From the NCBI GenBank assembly GCA_963578805.1, contig CAUZDY010000039.1:1-25566 (forward strand): a stretch of 25,566 nt of DNA. Reading direction: 5' to 3'. Under the pieces are notes generated by a model. That model saw only the letters and a program-made list of their open reading frames with translations. It did not search any database and was not told where the DNA came from. Positions 1-8,190 of the stretch are shown in pieces (the first letter of the stretch is position 1; each line of letters begins with the position of its first letter). Origin of the DNA: CAUZIB01 sp963578805 (GTDB taxonomy: Bacteria; Acidobacteriota; Vicinamibacteria; Vicinamibacterales; UBA8438). A program made the position numbers and the translations under genes.

Positions 1-121
1 TGGCCGGTTCGGCACACGGATCCGTAGCTTGCGCCTCTGCTTGCCCAGGAGAAAATGCCACCAGTAAGCCGATGCCGGCCACACCACTGCGCCACACACG
101 CCTAGTCGAATTCATATCCAT
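1..121 (-). CDS. Partial secreted protein, probable second dimethylformamidase-like paralogue (N-terminus only)
   Basis: Reading leftward from an ATG at 121 gives an open frame to the window edge. About 40 residues are visible: a basic start (MDMNSTRRVWR), a hydrophobic stretch (AGIGLLVAF), an AQA-type cleavage site, then DPCAEPA. The last motif matches the mature N-terminus of the adjacent upstream gene (DPCAAPANK), so this is probably a tandem paralogue of that dimethylformamidase-like protein. A GAGGG ribosome binding site lies 5 bases before the ATG; a second in-frame ATG at 115 is possible. The gap from the upstream stop codon is only 40 bp, so the two are likely co-transcribed. The catalytic part lies outside the window, so the family assignment rests on the signal peptide architecture and one short motif. 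Confidence 0.65.
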   Translation of the reverse strand, partial: MDMNSTRRVWRSGVAGIGLLVAFSPGQAEAQATDPCAEPA

Positions 122-161
122 GTCATCCCTCATCACAAAAAAATCCCCAGTCGCCCCGGGA

Positions 162-2291
162 TTACCATGTCCGCGCAACCGGTCCGCGTACGCTCACACC
201 CGGGCTTGGTGCGCCCAGGTTGGCGCTGTCGTCGGTCGCTCGGCTCAGAATCGTCGACTTCGTGAGACCGGCCGGCACCTGCCACTCATAGCGCCACGTT
301 TCGGTTCCGTTAGCCGGATGCCAGGTAATTCCCCCGTCGGTCGACACTTCGACTGCCGAGACGACACCACCGTCTTGGTCGACCGCCGTTCCCTCAATGG
401 TCACGACCTTGCCCACGGCGTCGCCGTTGCTCGGCACCATGATCTGCGCGAGCGGTCCTGCTCTGTCTTGCGACGCTTCAGCGGGCATGAGCTCAGGTTG
501 TAGACTCGCCGGCTGCACCTCCATGTCCGCAAGCAGGTTGACCGTCGCTTGCTGCATCGCCGGCACAGCACCCATTAGGTCGTGTCGGACCCGGCCACCG
601 TCAGGCCTAGTCCAATAGGTGTGTAAATCATCGAGGCCCCAGGAATACTGGGCGCTGCCCGCGCTAAATACCAAGGCTCCGCTTGATGCCCGATAGAGCG
701 TCAAGTGATGCGTCGCGCTCCCCGAATCGTAGACGGAGCCCCAATCCTGCAAATATGCGACGTTGTCGACGGTGGTCTCAGACAGGCGGATCAAGCCGCT
801 CGGTCGAACACCGTTGTCGATGTCCTGATCCCATTCGTGGCCGAGCACGCCACGTCCAAATACCGACATTTCGCCATCCTCAAGACCGGCCACTTCGGTA
901 TTCCGCCAGAAGCGTCGCTGGCCGTAGCCCGCCGGCACGTGGAGACGATCATTCCGGAAGCTTCCCACCGTGTTGATCGTTCCGGTAAGTGCGTTCTCCG
1001 GATCTGCCCCTTCCGGATTGAACTCCCGAGGATCGCGCCAGGTCCCGGTCCACAGGTTCTCCTTATTGCCGAATCCATTCTGCGTATCCATTTTTCCATG
1101 GGAAACGGTTTCTCTAAACGAGGCGAGTGTTCGGTAGGGCGTGTCGGAGCCTTGGAGACCTTCGAGACTCTGCCGATACCGTGCCTTCCACATGCTGACG
1201 CCACCGCCCATGAAGGCCAGATGTACGCCGGCATCACGCGCCGCCTCCACATGCATCCGCTGAGCATTAGACCAGTAGGCGTCATGCCCTCCAGAAATAA
1301 AAATCTTGTGATCTTGGATATCTTCACCCCGCCGATTAGTGTCGACACCCGAAAAATAGCTCACGTCATACCCGTTGCGCTCAAGCCACCTCACCAACGG
1401 ATATTCCCCGCTAAAAAACTGATCGTTGATCTCGCCATCGCGATTCGTGTTAGGCCTGTTATAACTGGCCATAAACGCTCGGGACCGGTCGTTTTTAGCC
1501 GCGCCGAGACCATCGACCGCTGACCACGCTCCGTAGAGGCTCGAGCCGCCATACCGGTTGAACGCCACCCAAGTCGGATCGGCGGTCTGGACCAGCACGT
1601 CTGAGCGACCCGCGTCATCGCGCACAACGAAGATAATGTGACTTGCACGCTTCTCCTCGAGTGTGTCCGCAAGGGTGCCAAGTCCATTCGCACCGTATGC
1701 ATGGGGACCCTCAGGTGGAATGTGCGTCGGAAACAGCCCAAAGCCGAACTCTTGCCACGGCTCCGGATCGTCGTCCTCTCGGACAAGGCGGGCAACATAA
1801 ACACCAGAAACACCGTCGGCGGGCACCTGCCACGACGCCGACACCCTCCAATTTCCGCAGTCGACAAAACGAAAATTAGTATGAACACGGCATGGTGGTT
1901 GAGCCTGGGGTAGCGTCGCGGACGGTCGGATACTCTCGATGAGACGCGCACCGCTGCCACCGTACCAACCCATCCGATAGATGTCGATCCGGTACCGCGG
2001 TGAGTGGGTCTTAATCTTGAACTCAACCGTCTCACCAATGTTGACGCTGATGTCGGTCGAGAAACCCTGTATCTCTGGATCGCCTCCCCCATTCACGTCC
2101 CATTCCTCACGTCGATTCCCAGGCCTACAATTCTCGGCCACAATCTTGTTGGCGGGAGCCGCACACGGATCCACTGCCACTGGCTGAACAGCCGGCGCCT
2201 GAGCCCGAAGATTGGCACCCAAACCGACAATCACTACTCCAAATGCCAGCACAGCGGCGCAACGGAGCGCCACAGGTATGAACCTCTGCAT
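162..2291 (-). CDS. Secreted N,N-dimethylformamidase large-subunit-like protein
   Basis: About 709 residues. The N-terminus is a signal peptide (start at ATG 2291, preceded by GAGGTG; an ATG 51 bases further upstream has no good ribosome site). The mature protein begins with DPCAAPANKIVAEN, then a beta-sandwich-like region containing YRMGWYGG. The large central domain carries blocks typical of the N,N-dimethylformamidase beta-subunit-like family, such as GGHDAYWS (about 334-341) and GHEWDQD (about 484-490). The last 80 or so residues form an Ig-like module (VTIEGTAVDQDGG, STDGGITWHPA, RATDD) resembling the Mo-cofactor oxidoreductase dimerisation fold. The characterised relative is an iron amidohydrolase releasing dimethylamine and formate from DMF. 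Whether this protein cleaves an amide is unknown; no small subunit is adjacent. Export to the periplasm is predicted. Confidence 0.85.
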   Translation of the reverse strand: MQRFIPVALRCAAVLAFGVVIVGLGANLRAQAPAVQPVAVDPCAAPANKIVAENCRPGNRREEWDVNGGGDPEIQGFSTDISVNIGETVEFKIKTHSPRYRIDIYRMGWYGGSGARLIESIRPSATLPQAQPPCRVHTNFRFVDCGNWRVSASWQVPADGVSGVYVARLVREDDDPEPWQEFGFGLFPTHIPPEGPHAYGANGLGTLADTLEEKRASHIIFVVRDDAGRSDVLVQTADPTWVAFNRYGGSSLYGAWSAVDGLGAAKNDRSRAFMASYNRPNTNRDGEINDQFFSGEYPLVRWLERNGYDVSYFSGVDTNRRGEDIQDHKIFISGGHDAYWSNAQRMHVEAARDAGVHLAFMGGGVSMWKARYRQSLEGLQGSDTPYRTLASFRETVSHGKMDTQNGFGNKENLWTGTWRDPREFNPEGADPENALTGTINTVGSFRNDRLHVPAGYGQRRFWRNTEVAGLEDGEMSVFGRGVLGHEWDQDIDNGVRPSGLIRLSETTVDNVAYLQDWGSVYDSGSATHHLTLYRASSGALVFSAGSAQYSWGLDDLHTYWTRPDGGRVRHDLMGAVPAMQQATVNLLADMEVQPASLQPELMPAEASQDRAGPLAQIMVPSNGDAVGKVVTIEGTAVDQDGGVVSAVEVSTDGGITWHPANGTETWRYEWQVPAGLTKSTILSRATDDSANLGAPSPGVSVRGPVARTW

Positions 2292-2481
2292 AGTCACCTC
2301 GTTAATCAATTGACCGGTGAAACTTAACCTGCCGATTTCCAACTTGATCCGACCAGGGATGTTTTACCTCAAAACGGACCCTCTTGCACCACTTTCTTTA
2401 TCTCAGAAAGACGATACTGCCCCACAACCTACATGGCAAACCACTAATCCTCGGTTCGGTTTTGACCTTCAGACTAGCCGG

Positions 2482-2510
2482 TTGGTAGTGTACGTCTAAA
2501 TAGATAAATA
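2482..2510 (+). promoter_or_regulatory. Candidate sigma-70 promoter for the Abhydrolase_10 gene
   Basis: TTGGTA (2482-2487) and TAAATA (2505-2510) are separated by 17 bases, which predicts a start near 2517 and a leader of about 30 bases before the ATG at 2547. The surrounding sequence is AT-rich relative to the genes. This is a pattern match only; the rest of the 255-bp divergent gap (2292-2546) shows no gene. Confidence 0.4.
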
Positions 2511-2546
2511 GATTAGGGAGTCGTCGCCACTAATTACGAGGAAATC

Positions 2547-4637
2547 ATGCTGAAAAACTGTTTCCTGATAGCTGCGTTCGTGGTCTTGCTGGCGCCGTGG
2601 CCATCCGAAGCCCGTTTGGTGCGCCTAGTGGTCGAGCACACTCGGGTGTTTGCCGAGGGGACGTCGTTTGGGAGCGTCGGTCCCTACGAGCGTCTGGACG
2701 GTATCGCATACTTTGAAATAGACCCAGACGACCCCCTCAACGCCATCCTCGTCAACATCGATAAGGCCTCCAGGAATTCAAACGGTCTCGTCGAGTTCAG
2801 CGCACCGTTCTTTATCCTTAAACCACAGGATATAACCAAGGGAAATCAGAAGCTCTTCTATGTAATCAACAATCGAGGTAATAAACAGGCGTTGGGCTAC
2901 TTCAACTTCAGCCCTTCCGGACCGGGCATCAACAACCCACTGACGGCAGCCGATGCCGGTGACGGATTTCTCATGCGGCAGGGCTACACGGTTGTCGATG
3001 CTGGTTGGCAAGGCGACGTGGCAGCGGGGAACAACCGACTCTTTCCTACGCTCCCCGTGGCCACCCAACCCGACGGGAATCCCATCGTGGCTCCAGTTCG
3101 GATCGAGTACTCAGATCGGACCATCCCCACAGAGGGAACGTTCACGCTTGGCTTGGAGGGATCCCCGAACTTTGTATCGTACGGCACAGCCGACACAGAC
3201 ACTACGAGTGCCACGCTGACCGTTCGTGAAACACTGGATGGCCCCAAGACACTGATACTACCGACCAAGTGGGCGTTCGGGACGTGTCCAAGGGGAGCGG
3301 ACAGCCTGGTCCCCGACGAGACGAATATTTGCTTATTCGACGGCTTTCGCGCCGAGGCCATCTATGAGCTGATCTACCTGGCGAAGAATCCCCTCGTGAT
3401 GGGCCTCGGCTACGCGGTTACCCGAGATCTCGGATCGTTTCTCCGCAACCAGACCACGGACGATGCCGGCAATCCGAACCCGCTAGCACCCGACGCCACG
3501 AGCGCTGGTATCAAACGGGCCTATTCATTCGGCGGGTCCTCGACCGGCATGTACTCACGGGACTTCCTGTATCTCGGTTTCAACGAAGATGAGTCTCATC
3601 GCAGGGTGTTCGACGCCATGTGGATTCATAAACCTGGCACACACCGCCTCTTCGCTAATGTGGAGTTCGCCGACCCCAACACCTATTCGCGGCAAGACGA
3701 TAGACAGAACTTTCTGTCGACCAGCTATCCGCCGCTCACCTTCTCTGTCACGACCGATCCGATCTCTGGAGTGCGTGATGGGCTGGTCAAGCGACCGGCG
3801 ACGGACCCGTTAATCTTCCAGAGTGACACCGAAAATGAGTTCTGGGTTATGAAGGCGTCACTAAATGTGACCAACGGTCTCGGGCAGCCGGTCCCGGTCC
3901 CAGCCAACGTGCGTCTCTATTTTTTATCCAGCTTTCAGCACGGCGGAAACAGTCCCGCGCCCACATTTCCAGCTCCGGCTGGTATCTGCCAGAACCCTGG
4001 TAATCCGAATCACCACGGGCCAACCGTGCGTGCGCTGCTAACCGCACTCGACGACTGGGCCGATCGCGGGATTCCGCCACCACCGAGCAACTATCCCACC
4101 GTGTCGGCAGCCACGCTCGTCCCGCTCGCCGAGGCACGTCGCGCGTTTCCAGAGATTCCGGACGTGAGCTTTCCGGAGATCGTCACCGAACTCCAGTTGC
4201 TCGACTTTGGTCCCACCTTTTCTTCCACCGGTGGTCGGCTCACCGTCTTGCCACCAAAGGTTGGGCCGAATTACTCGATTCTCGTTCCCAAGTCGGATGA
4301 AGACGGGCTCAATATTGCCGGCGTCCGACCAATGGAAATCAGAGCACCTCTTGGCACCAACGCCGGCTGGAACATTCGCAGCGCCGAAGCTCGAGGACCA
4401 AATCTGTGTGGCTTGCGTGGGACCTATATTCCCTTTGCGGTCACTCAAGCCGAGCGCTCCGCTGCGGGCGATCCGAGACGGTCTCTCCAGGAGCGATACG
4501 AGAATCACGAGGGATACGTGAAGGCCGTCAGAAAAGCGGCGCAGGAGCTAATTGATGAACGCTTTCTCCTCGAAGAGGACGCCAAACGGTTCATCACGGC
4601 TGCCGAGGCCAGCCATATTTTGAAAGCAGACGGTTAA
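2547..4637 (+). CDS. Secreted alpha/beta-hydrolase-domain protein (Abhydrolase_10 type)
   Basis: A 696-residue protein with a signal peptide ending near PSEA and an ATG preceded by GAGGA. Early conserved blocks are FGSVGPYERLDGIAYFEIDP and FYVINNRGNK, then GYTVVDAGWQGD, all typical of the large Abhydrolase_10 family found in Acidobacteria and Proteobacteria. The likely nucleophile is Ser332 in GSSTG (330-334) within YSFGGSSTGMYSR. The family is uncharacterised biochemically and is usually annotated as alpha/beta hydrolase or hypothetical. Length agrees with the family. It is transcribed alone, divergent from the dimethylformamidase-like gene and convergent with the metallo-beta-lactamase. The substrate is unknown; an ester or lactone is a guess from the fold. 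Confidence 0.85.
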   Translation: MLKNCFLIAAFVVLLAPWPSEARLVRLVVEHTRVFAEGTSFGSVGPYERLDGIAYFEIDPDDPLNAILVNIDKASRNSNGLVEFSAPFFILKPQDITKGNQKLFYVINNRGNKQALGYFNFSPSGPGINNPLTAADAGDGFLMRQGYTVVDAGWQGDVAAGNNRLFPTLPVATQPDGNPIVAPVRIEYSDRTIPTEGTFTLGLEGSPNFVSYGTADTDTTSATLTVRETLDGPKTLILPTKWAFGTCPRGADSLVPDETNICLFDGFRAEAIYELIYLAKNPLVMGLGYAVTRDLGSFLRNQTTDDAGNPNPLAPDATSAGIKRAYSFGGSSTGMYSRDFLYLGFNEDESHRRVFDAMWIHKPGTHRLFANVEFADPNTYSRQDDRQNFLSTSYPPLTFSVTTDPISGVRDGLVKRPATDPLIFQSDTENEFWVMKASLNVTNGLGQPVPVPANVRLYFLSSFQHGGNSPAPTFPAPAGICQNPGNPNHHGPTVRALLTALDDWADRGIPPPPSNYPTVSAATLVPLAEARRAFPEIPDVSFPEIVTELQLLDFGPTFSSTGGRLTVLPPKVGPNYSILVPKSDEDGLNIAGVRPMEIRAPLGTNAGWNIRSAEARGPNLCGLRGTYIPFAVTQAERSAAGDPRRSLQERYENHEGYVKAVRKAAQELIDERFLLEEDAKRFITAAEASHILKADG

Positions 4638-4679
4638 GTCAATCTTCGAGCCAGTAACCGGTTGAGGGCACCAGAAGTA

Positions 4680-5537
4680 TCAGCGGCGTTCAGCCGCGAC
4701 CTGATCCAGATAAAGGCTCTCCAGCCGCTCAACCTCTTCTAAGAATCCCTCGGGGTCGACAAAGGTGTCGGGGCTGTAATCCTGTCCCGGCTCATACTTG
4801 TCGTGTAATCCGTATTGTGACCCGTGCGCCGAGACCCAGACGTCGACATCCCAGGTTTTCTGCTTCCGGAACGTCTCGGCAAAATCCTCAGCCACTCCCG
4901 GGTACGTCGGATCAACCACAAGCTGCTTCCCTGGGTTGATCGTATTCATATTTGCAATGACGACGCTGTAGTCGCGGCCATCCTCACGCACCTCCATCTG
5001 GTAGCTGGAACTCCCGGCCGTATGGCCCGGCGTTTCGAGAACCGTCAGTCGCGTGTCACCCAACTCGATCACTTCACCCTCAACAATAATCTTGTTCACG
5101 CGGACCGGCCGAAATGACTCCTCGCCCCCGAAATGTGGATCGCTAAATCCGCCGTCCGCCAGTACCGGTGCGTCACCGGCAGTTGCCCACATCTGCGCCC
5201 CTGTGTACTCCTTGATTTCCGCCAACGCGGCCGTGTGGTCCCAGTGCGCCTGCATCGTCAGCAGAATCTTGACGTCCTCCATGCGAAATCCAAGAGATTC
5301 AATGTTTTCCCGAATCAGCGACGTGGAGTCTTCCAGTCCTGTGTTGATCAGAATGTGGCCTTCCTCAGACGTGACCAGAAAGACACCGAGGTTGTAGGTC
5401 CCAATCGCGTAGAGATTCCCGATCACACGGTGTGCCGGAAACGGACGCGTCCAATCTTCAGGCTGCGCGGAAAGCGGCAGCGAGGCAGCAAGGAGCAGGT
5501 AGCAGGTCAGAACAAGATAGGAAACATCAAATTTCAT
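4680..5537 (-). CDS. Secreted subclass B3-type metallo-beta-lactamase-fold hydrolase, GOB-like Gln variant
   Basis: A 285-residue protein with a signal peptide ending ...PLSAQPEDW. The metal motif reads QAHWDH (96-101), so the first ligand is Gln instead of His, as in GOB-type B3 enzymes. Further ligands are His172 in TPGHTAGS and His238 in SAHGSQYGL. The layout (IGTYNLGVFLV, INTGL, LLTMQAHWDHTAA, INPGKQLV, YPGVAEDF) matches B3 lactamases in order and length. ATG 5537 is chosen because AGAGAG lies about 8 bases upstream; a GTG at 5546 in the same frame is less likely. It could be a true beta-lactamase, a lactonase-like relative or a generic secreted hydrolase; sequence alone does not decide. 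The neighbour across a 126-bp gap is a divergent transporter gene. Confidence 0.88.
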   Translation of the reverse strand: MKFDVSYLVLTCYLLLAASLPLSAQPEDWTRPFPAHRVIGNLYAIGTYNLGVFLVTSEEGHILINTGLEDSTSLIRENIESLGFRMEDVKILLTMQAHWDHTAALAEIKEYTGAQMWATAGDAPVLADGGFSDPHFGGEESFRPVRVNKIIVEGEVIELGDTRLTVLETPGHTAGSSSYQMEVREDGRDYSVVIANMNTINPGKQLVVDPTYPGVAEDFAETFRKQKTWDVDVWVSAHGSQYGLHDKYEPGQDYSPDTFVDPEGFLEEVERLESLYLDQVAAERR

Positions 5538-5663
5538 ATCGCTCACTCTCTTTCAGTTGGGATGATCCTGCCTTCTTTCACCCGCGACACGTTACGAACC
5601 CAGATCAGCCGCATTATAAATACAGTTTGTTCGAAAGACCATGCAGCGTAGAGTACTCAGACC

Positions 5664-7148
5664 TTGACGGAACACGCTCGGCACAATCCGAAAGCATCTG
5701 GATCGTTTCGCAGGAACATGTGGGGACTCATCGGTGCCGTCCTGTTCATGCTTGTGGTGTATGCGCTGCCGACTCCTACGCCGCTCGAGCATAACGGTGG
5801 CACGATCCCCTTAACGATCAACGGCAAGGCCTGTCTCGCCATTCTCGCGTTTGCCGTAACGCTTTGGGTGAGCGAGGCGCTTCCCTTCGCAGTGACGTCC
5901 TTGTTTGTACTGCTGTTGATCCCCGTCTTCGGAATCACCGACTACGCCACGGCCGTCTCAGCGGGGTTTGGAAACCCGATCATCACGTTCTTTATCGGGG
6001 TCTCTATCCTCTCGGCCGGATTCACGTATTCCGGTCTCGGCACGCGACTTGTCTTGCTCATGCTCCGGATGGTGGGGACGCGCACTGACCGTGTTCTCTT
6101 CGGGTTTCTCGTGCTTGGCGCAATGCTGTCAATGTGGATCACCGATATGGCGGTGGCCGCCATGATGATGCCGCTGGGTGTCGGCGTCCTCAGAGATGCA
6201 AACCTGAAGCCCCTGGGGAGTAATTTCGGTCGGAGTCTCATGATCGCGTGTGCCTACGGTCCGCTGATCGGGGGTGTCGGCACCCCAGCCGGCACCGCTG
6301 TTAATCCCATCGCCCTCAGTTACCTCAGAGAGCTTGCCGGTCTGGACATCTCGTTTGTGCACTGGATGATGTTTGGCGTTCCGGCAGTCGTCATGATGCT
6401 CCCGCTGGGCTGGTTTGTCTTGCTCAAGGTGTTTCCTCCCGAGATAGCACACTTGCCTATTCGAGCGGACGAGATAGACAGGCGGCTCCAGACACTGGGA
6501 CCCCCGAAACCGGTCGAGGTCAAGACACTGGGCGTCTTCGCGTTGACGATCACGCTCTGGTTAACAGCACCGCTGCTGTCATCATTGACGGGCGGTGTGG
6601 TCAATCCACCGCTCCAGGCTGTCGGACTGTTCGGAGGAATCGCGCTGTTCTTGCCGGGAATCAACGTCCTGACCTGGAAGCAAGCCCAGCGGGATGTCGA
6701 CTGGGGTGGTGTCGTCCTGATCGTGGCCGGGCTCTCACTGGGTCTCGTCATCTTCGAGACAGGCGCCGCCAGGTGGTTGGCTCAGATCATACTCGGCAAC
6801 ATCGGATCGGTCTCAGGCTTGGTCCAGCCCTTCGTGGTCGTGCTGGGCGTGGCAGGGTTGCACTTACTGTTCTCGAGCAACACCGTGACAGGTAGCATCA
6901 TCATACCGATCCTCATCGCCCTGTCTCAGGATCTCGGACTTGATGTGTGGACGCTCGCGGCTCCCGCGGCGTTCACGTCGTCGCTGGCCTTCATCCTAGT
7001 CACCGAGAGCCCGACTAACGTCGTGCCGTACTCGGCCGGATTCTTCTCAATTCGCGACATGGCCAAGTCGGGCATTTGGATGACGCTGGCGGCTGCTGTG
7101 TGCGTCACTGCCTCCATTGTTCTGGTGGGGCTCGTTGTCTCACCCTAA
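5664..7148 (+). CDS. SLC13/DASS-family anion (dicarboxylate-type) transporter
   Basis: A 494-residue polytopic inner-membrane protein with about eleven hydrophobic segments. Family marks are GKACLAILAFAVTLWVSEALPF, the loop GGVGTPAGTAVNPIA (203-217), the second SNT motif (Ser405-Asn406-Thr407) and TESPTNVVPYS (448-457). The first SNT motif is altered to Thr160-Asp161-Met162. In the structurally known family member VcINDY, the Ser and Asn of this motif help bind one sodium ion. The frame is closed by a stop at 5649, so the start is TTG 5664 or ATG 5718. TTG keeps a basic cytoplasmic tail before helix 1 but has a poor ribosome site; for ATG 5718 an AGGA sits too close. Substrates in the family are di- and tricarboxylates or sulfate. 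The 3' end overlaps the convergent dioxygenase gene by 9 bp. Confidence 0.87.
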   Translation: MTEHARHNPKASGSFRRNMWGLIGAVLFMLVVYALPTPTPLEHNGGTIPLTINGKACLAILAFAVTLWVSEALPFAVTSLFVLLLIPVFGITDYATAVSAGFGNPIITFFIGVSILSAGFTYSGLGTRLVLLMLRMVGTRTDRVLFGFLVLGAMLSMWITDMAVAAMMMPLGVGVLRDANLKPLGSNFGRSLMIACAYGPLIGGVGTPAGTAVNPIALSYLRELAGLDISFVHWMMFGVPAVVMMLPLGWFVLLKVFPPEIAHLPIRADEIDRRLQTLGPPKPVEVKTLGVFALTITLWLTAPLLSSLTGGVVNPPLQAVGLFGGIALFLPGINVLTWKQAQRDVDWGGVVLIVAGLSLGLVIFETGAARWLAQIILGNIGSVSGLVQPFVVVLGVAGLHLLFSSNTVTGSIIIPILIALSQDLGLDVWTLAAPAAFTSSLAFILVTESPTNVVPYSAGFFSIRDMAKSGIWMTLAAAVCVTASIVLVGLVVSP

Positions 7149-7991
7149 GGGTACCGAAACAGCCCCAGGGTCGTAGAAGGGACGCGTTCCCTTGATCGTA
7201 ACCCGATAGCCATGGCGAACTTCTGGATAGTAGTCCCACACAGCTAGGTGCTGCGTACACCGGTTGTCCCAGAACGCAATTGAGTGTGGCTGCCAGTGAA
7301 AGCGGCACTGGAACATCGGGTTGGCGCAGTGTCTCACCAGGAACGCCAGCAACGCGTCGCTTTCAGAGCGCGGCAGATCCTTGAGCCGAGTGGTGAATCC
7401 TTCGTTTACATACAACACCGACCGACCGGTGACAGGGTGCGTCCGAACCACAGGGTGCTCCGCGACCGGGTGCCTGGCATCTCTCAGGTCCCCGCTGCCA
7501 TACCGAGAGCGGTAGTACTGCTCGCCCTCGTGCACCGCCGTCAGTCCTCCCAGCAAGCGCTGCATCCGCTCGGAAAGCGCGTCAAACGCCGCGTACATAT
7601 TCGCGAACAGGGTGTCCCCCCCCGACGACGGGACCTGGACGATTCGGAGGATACTGCCCATTGGTGGCTCGGTGTCACAGGAAACATCGGAGTGCCAGAG
7701 TTCACCGGCCACGAACGAAACCTTCTCGTCCGCGTGCACAACCAACACCTCCGGGTGCTCGGCATCCTTCGGTGCCGCCGGATGGACATGTAATGCACCG
7801 AAGCGGCGGCCAAGCGCCTTGTGCTGCTCGAGGTTTAAATCCTGGTCGCGAAAGAAGAGCACAAGGTGTTGTGCGAGCGCTGCTTCTAGGCCTTCCACCG
7901 TCGCGTCATCGAGAGGACGTGACAGGTCGACCCCCGACACTTCGGCACCGATGACCGGTGAGACAGAATGAACACGCAGTGTTGACGTCAT
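7140..7991 (-). CDS. TauD/TfdA-family Fe(II)/2-oxoglutarate dioxygenase
   Basis: A 283-residue cytosolic enzyme without signal peptide. The iron facial triad is His100 and Asp102 (ELWHSDVS) with His248 (RCTQHLAVWDY). Arg263 (HGYRVTI) is the likely 2-oxoglutarate carboxylate ligand. Other family blocks are IGAEVSGVDLSRPL, LVLFFRDQDL and GGDTLFANMYAAFDALS. Length matches taurine or 2,4-D dioxygenases (about 280-300). Such enzymes couple oxidation of a substrate to decarboxylation of 2-oxoglutarate, commonly to release sulfite or to cleave an ether. The substrate cannot be read from the sequence, and no sulfonate transporter is next door. The ribosome binding site is weak. A pair of 9-bp direct repeats lies just upstream of the start. 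Confidence 0.92.
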   Translation of the reverse strand: MTSTLRVHSVSPVIGAEVSGVDLSRPLDDATVEGLEAALAQHLVLFFRDQDLNLEQHKALGRRFGALHVHPAAPKDAEHPEVLVVHADEKVSFVAGELWHSDVSCDTEPPMGSILRIVQVPSSGGDTLFANMYAAFDALSERMQRLLGGLTAVHEGEQYYRSRYGSGDLRDARHPVAEHPVVRTHPVTGRSVLYVNEGFTTRLKDLPRSESDALLAFLVRHCANPMFQCRFHWQPHSIAFWDNRCTQHLAVWDYYPEVRHGYRVTIKGTRPFYDPGAVSVPLG

Positions 7992-8005
7992 TAAATCACT
8001 GTTCC

Positions 8006-8023
8006 ATTGTTCGGATTGTTCCG
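8006..8023. repeat. Tandem 9-bp repeat upstream of the dioxygenase gene
   Basis: ATTGTTCGG (8006-8014) is followed directly by ATTGTTCCG (8015-8023). The same stretch contains an inverted repeat TCGGA-TTGT-TCCGA (8011-8024). It lies 15-33 bases upstream of the dioxygenase start codon, where an operator could act. Function is inferred from position alone. Confidence 0.35.
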
Positions 8024-8190
8024 ACCCGCTTCACTCAAACATTCGACTGTCTGTCGTGCGATACTGTGCTAGCAGTTGGCATCGGGCGAACCATCCAGAG
8101 TCCCCATGTTTTGCGCCGTTTTTCGGTCGCCGACCAAGGACTCCTCTAGCCGGCTGCGTAATATTTGACAGTATAGGAGCAGAAGCAACC

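Noticed and set aside
705..1523. A 272-codon open frame on the plus strand opposite the dimethylformamidase-like gene
   Set aside because: It lies fully antisense to a well-supported gene with recognisable conserved blocks and a signal peptide, and its translation shows no family motifs.
2317..2499. A 60-codon open frame with a GTG start in the divergent gap
   Set aside because: No ribosome binding site, no similarity I recognise, and it overlaps the leader of the dimethylformamidase-like gene and part of the candidate promoter of the next gene.
5613..5618. TATAAT on the minus strand in front of the lactamase gene
   Set aside because: A perfect -10 hexamer, but no acceptable -35 box lies 16-18 bases away, so I do not list it as a promoter.
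8164..8169. TTGACA upstream of the sorbosone-dehydrogenase-like gene
   Set aside because: It is only about 20 bases from the chosen start codon, so the -10 box would fall on the start codon itself.
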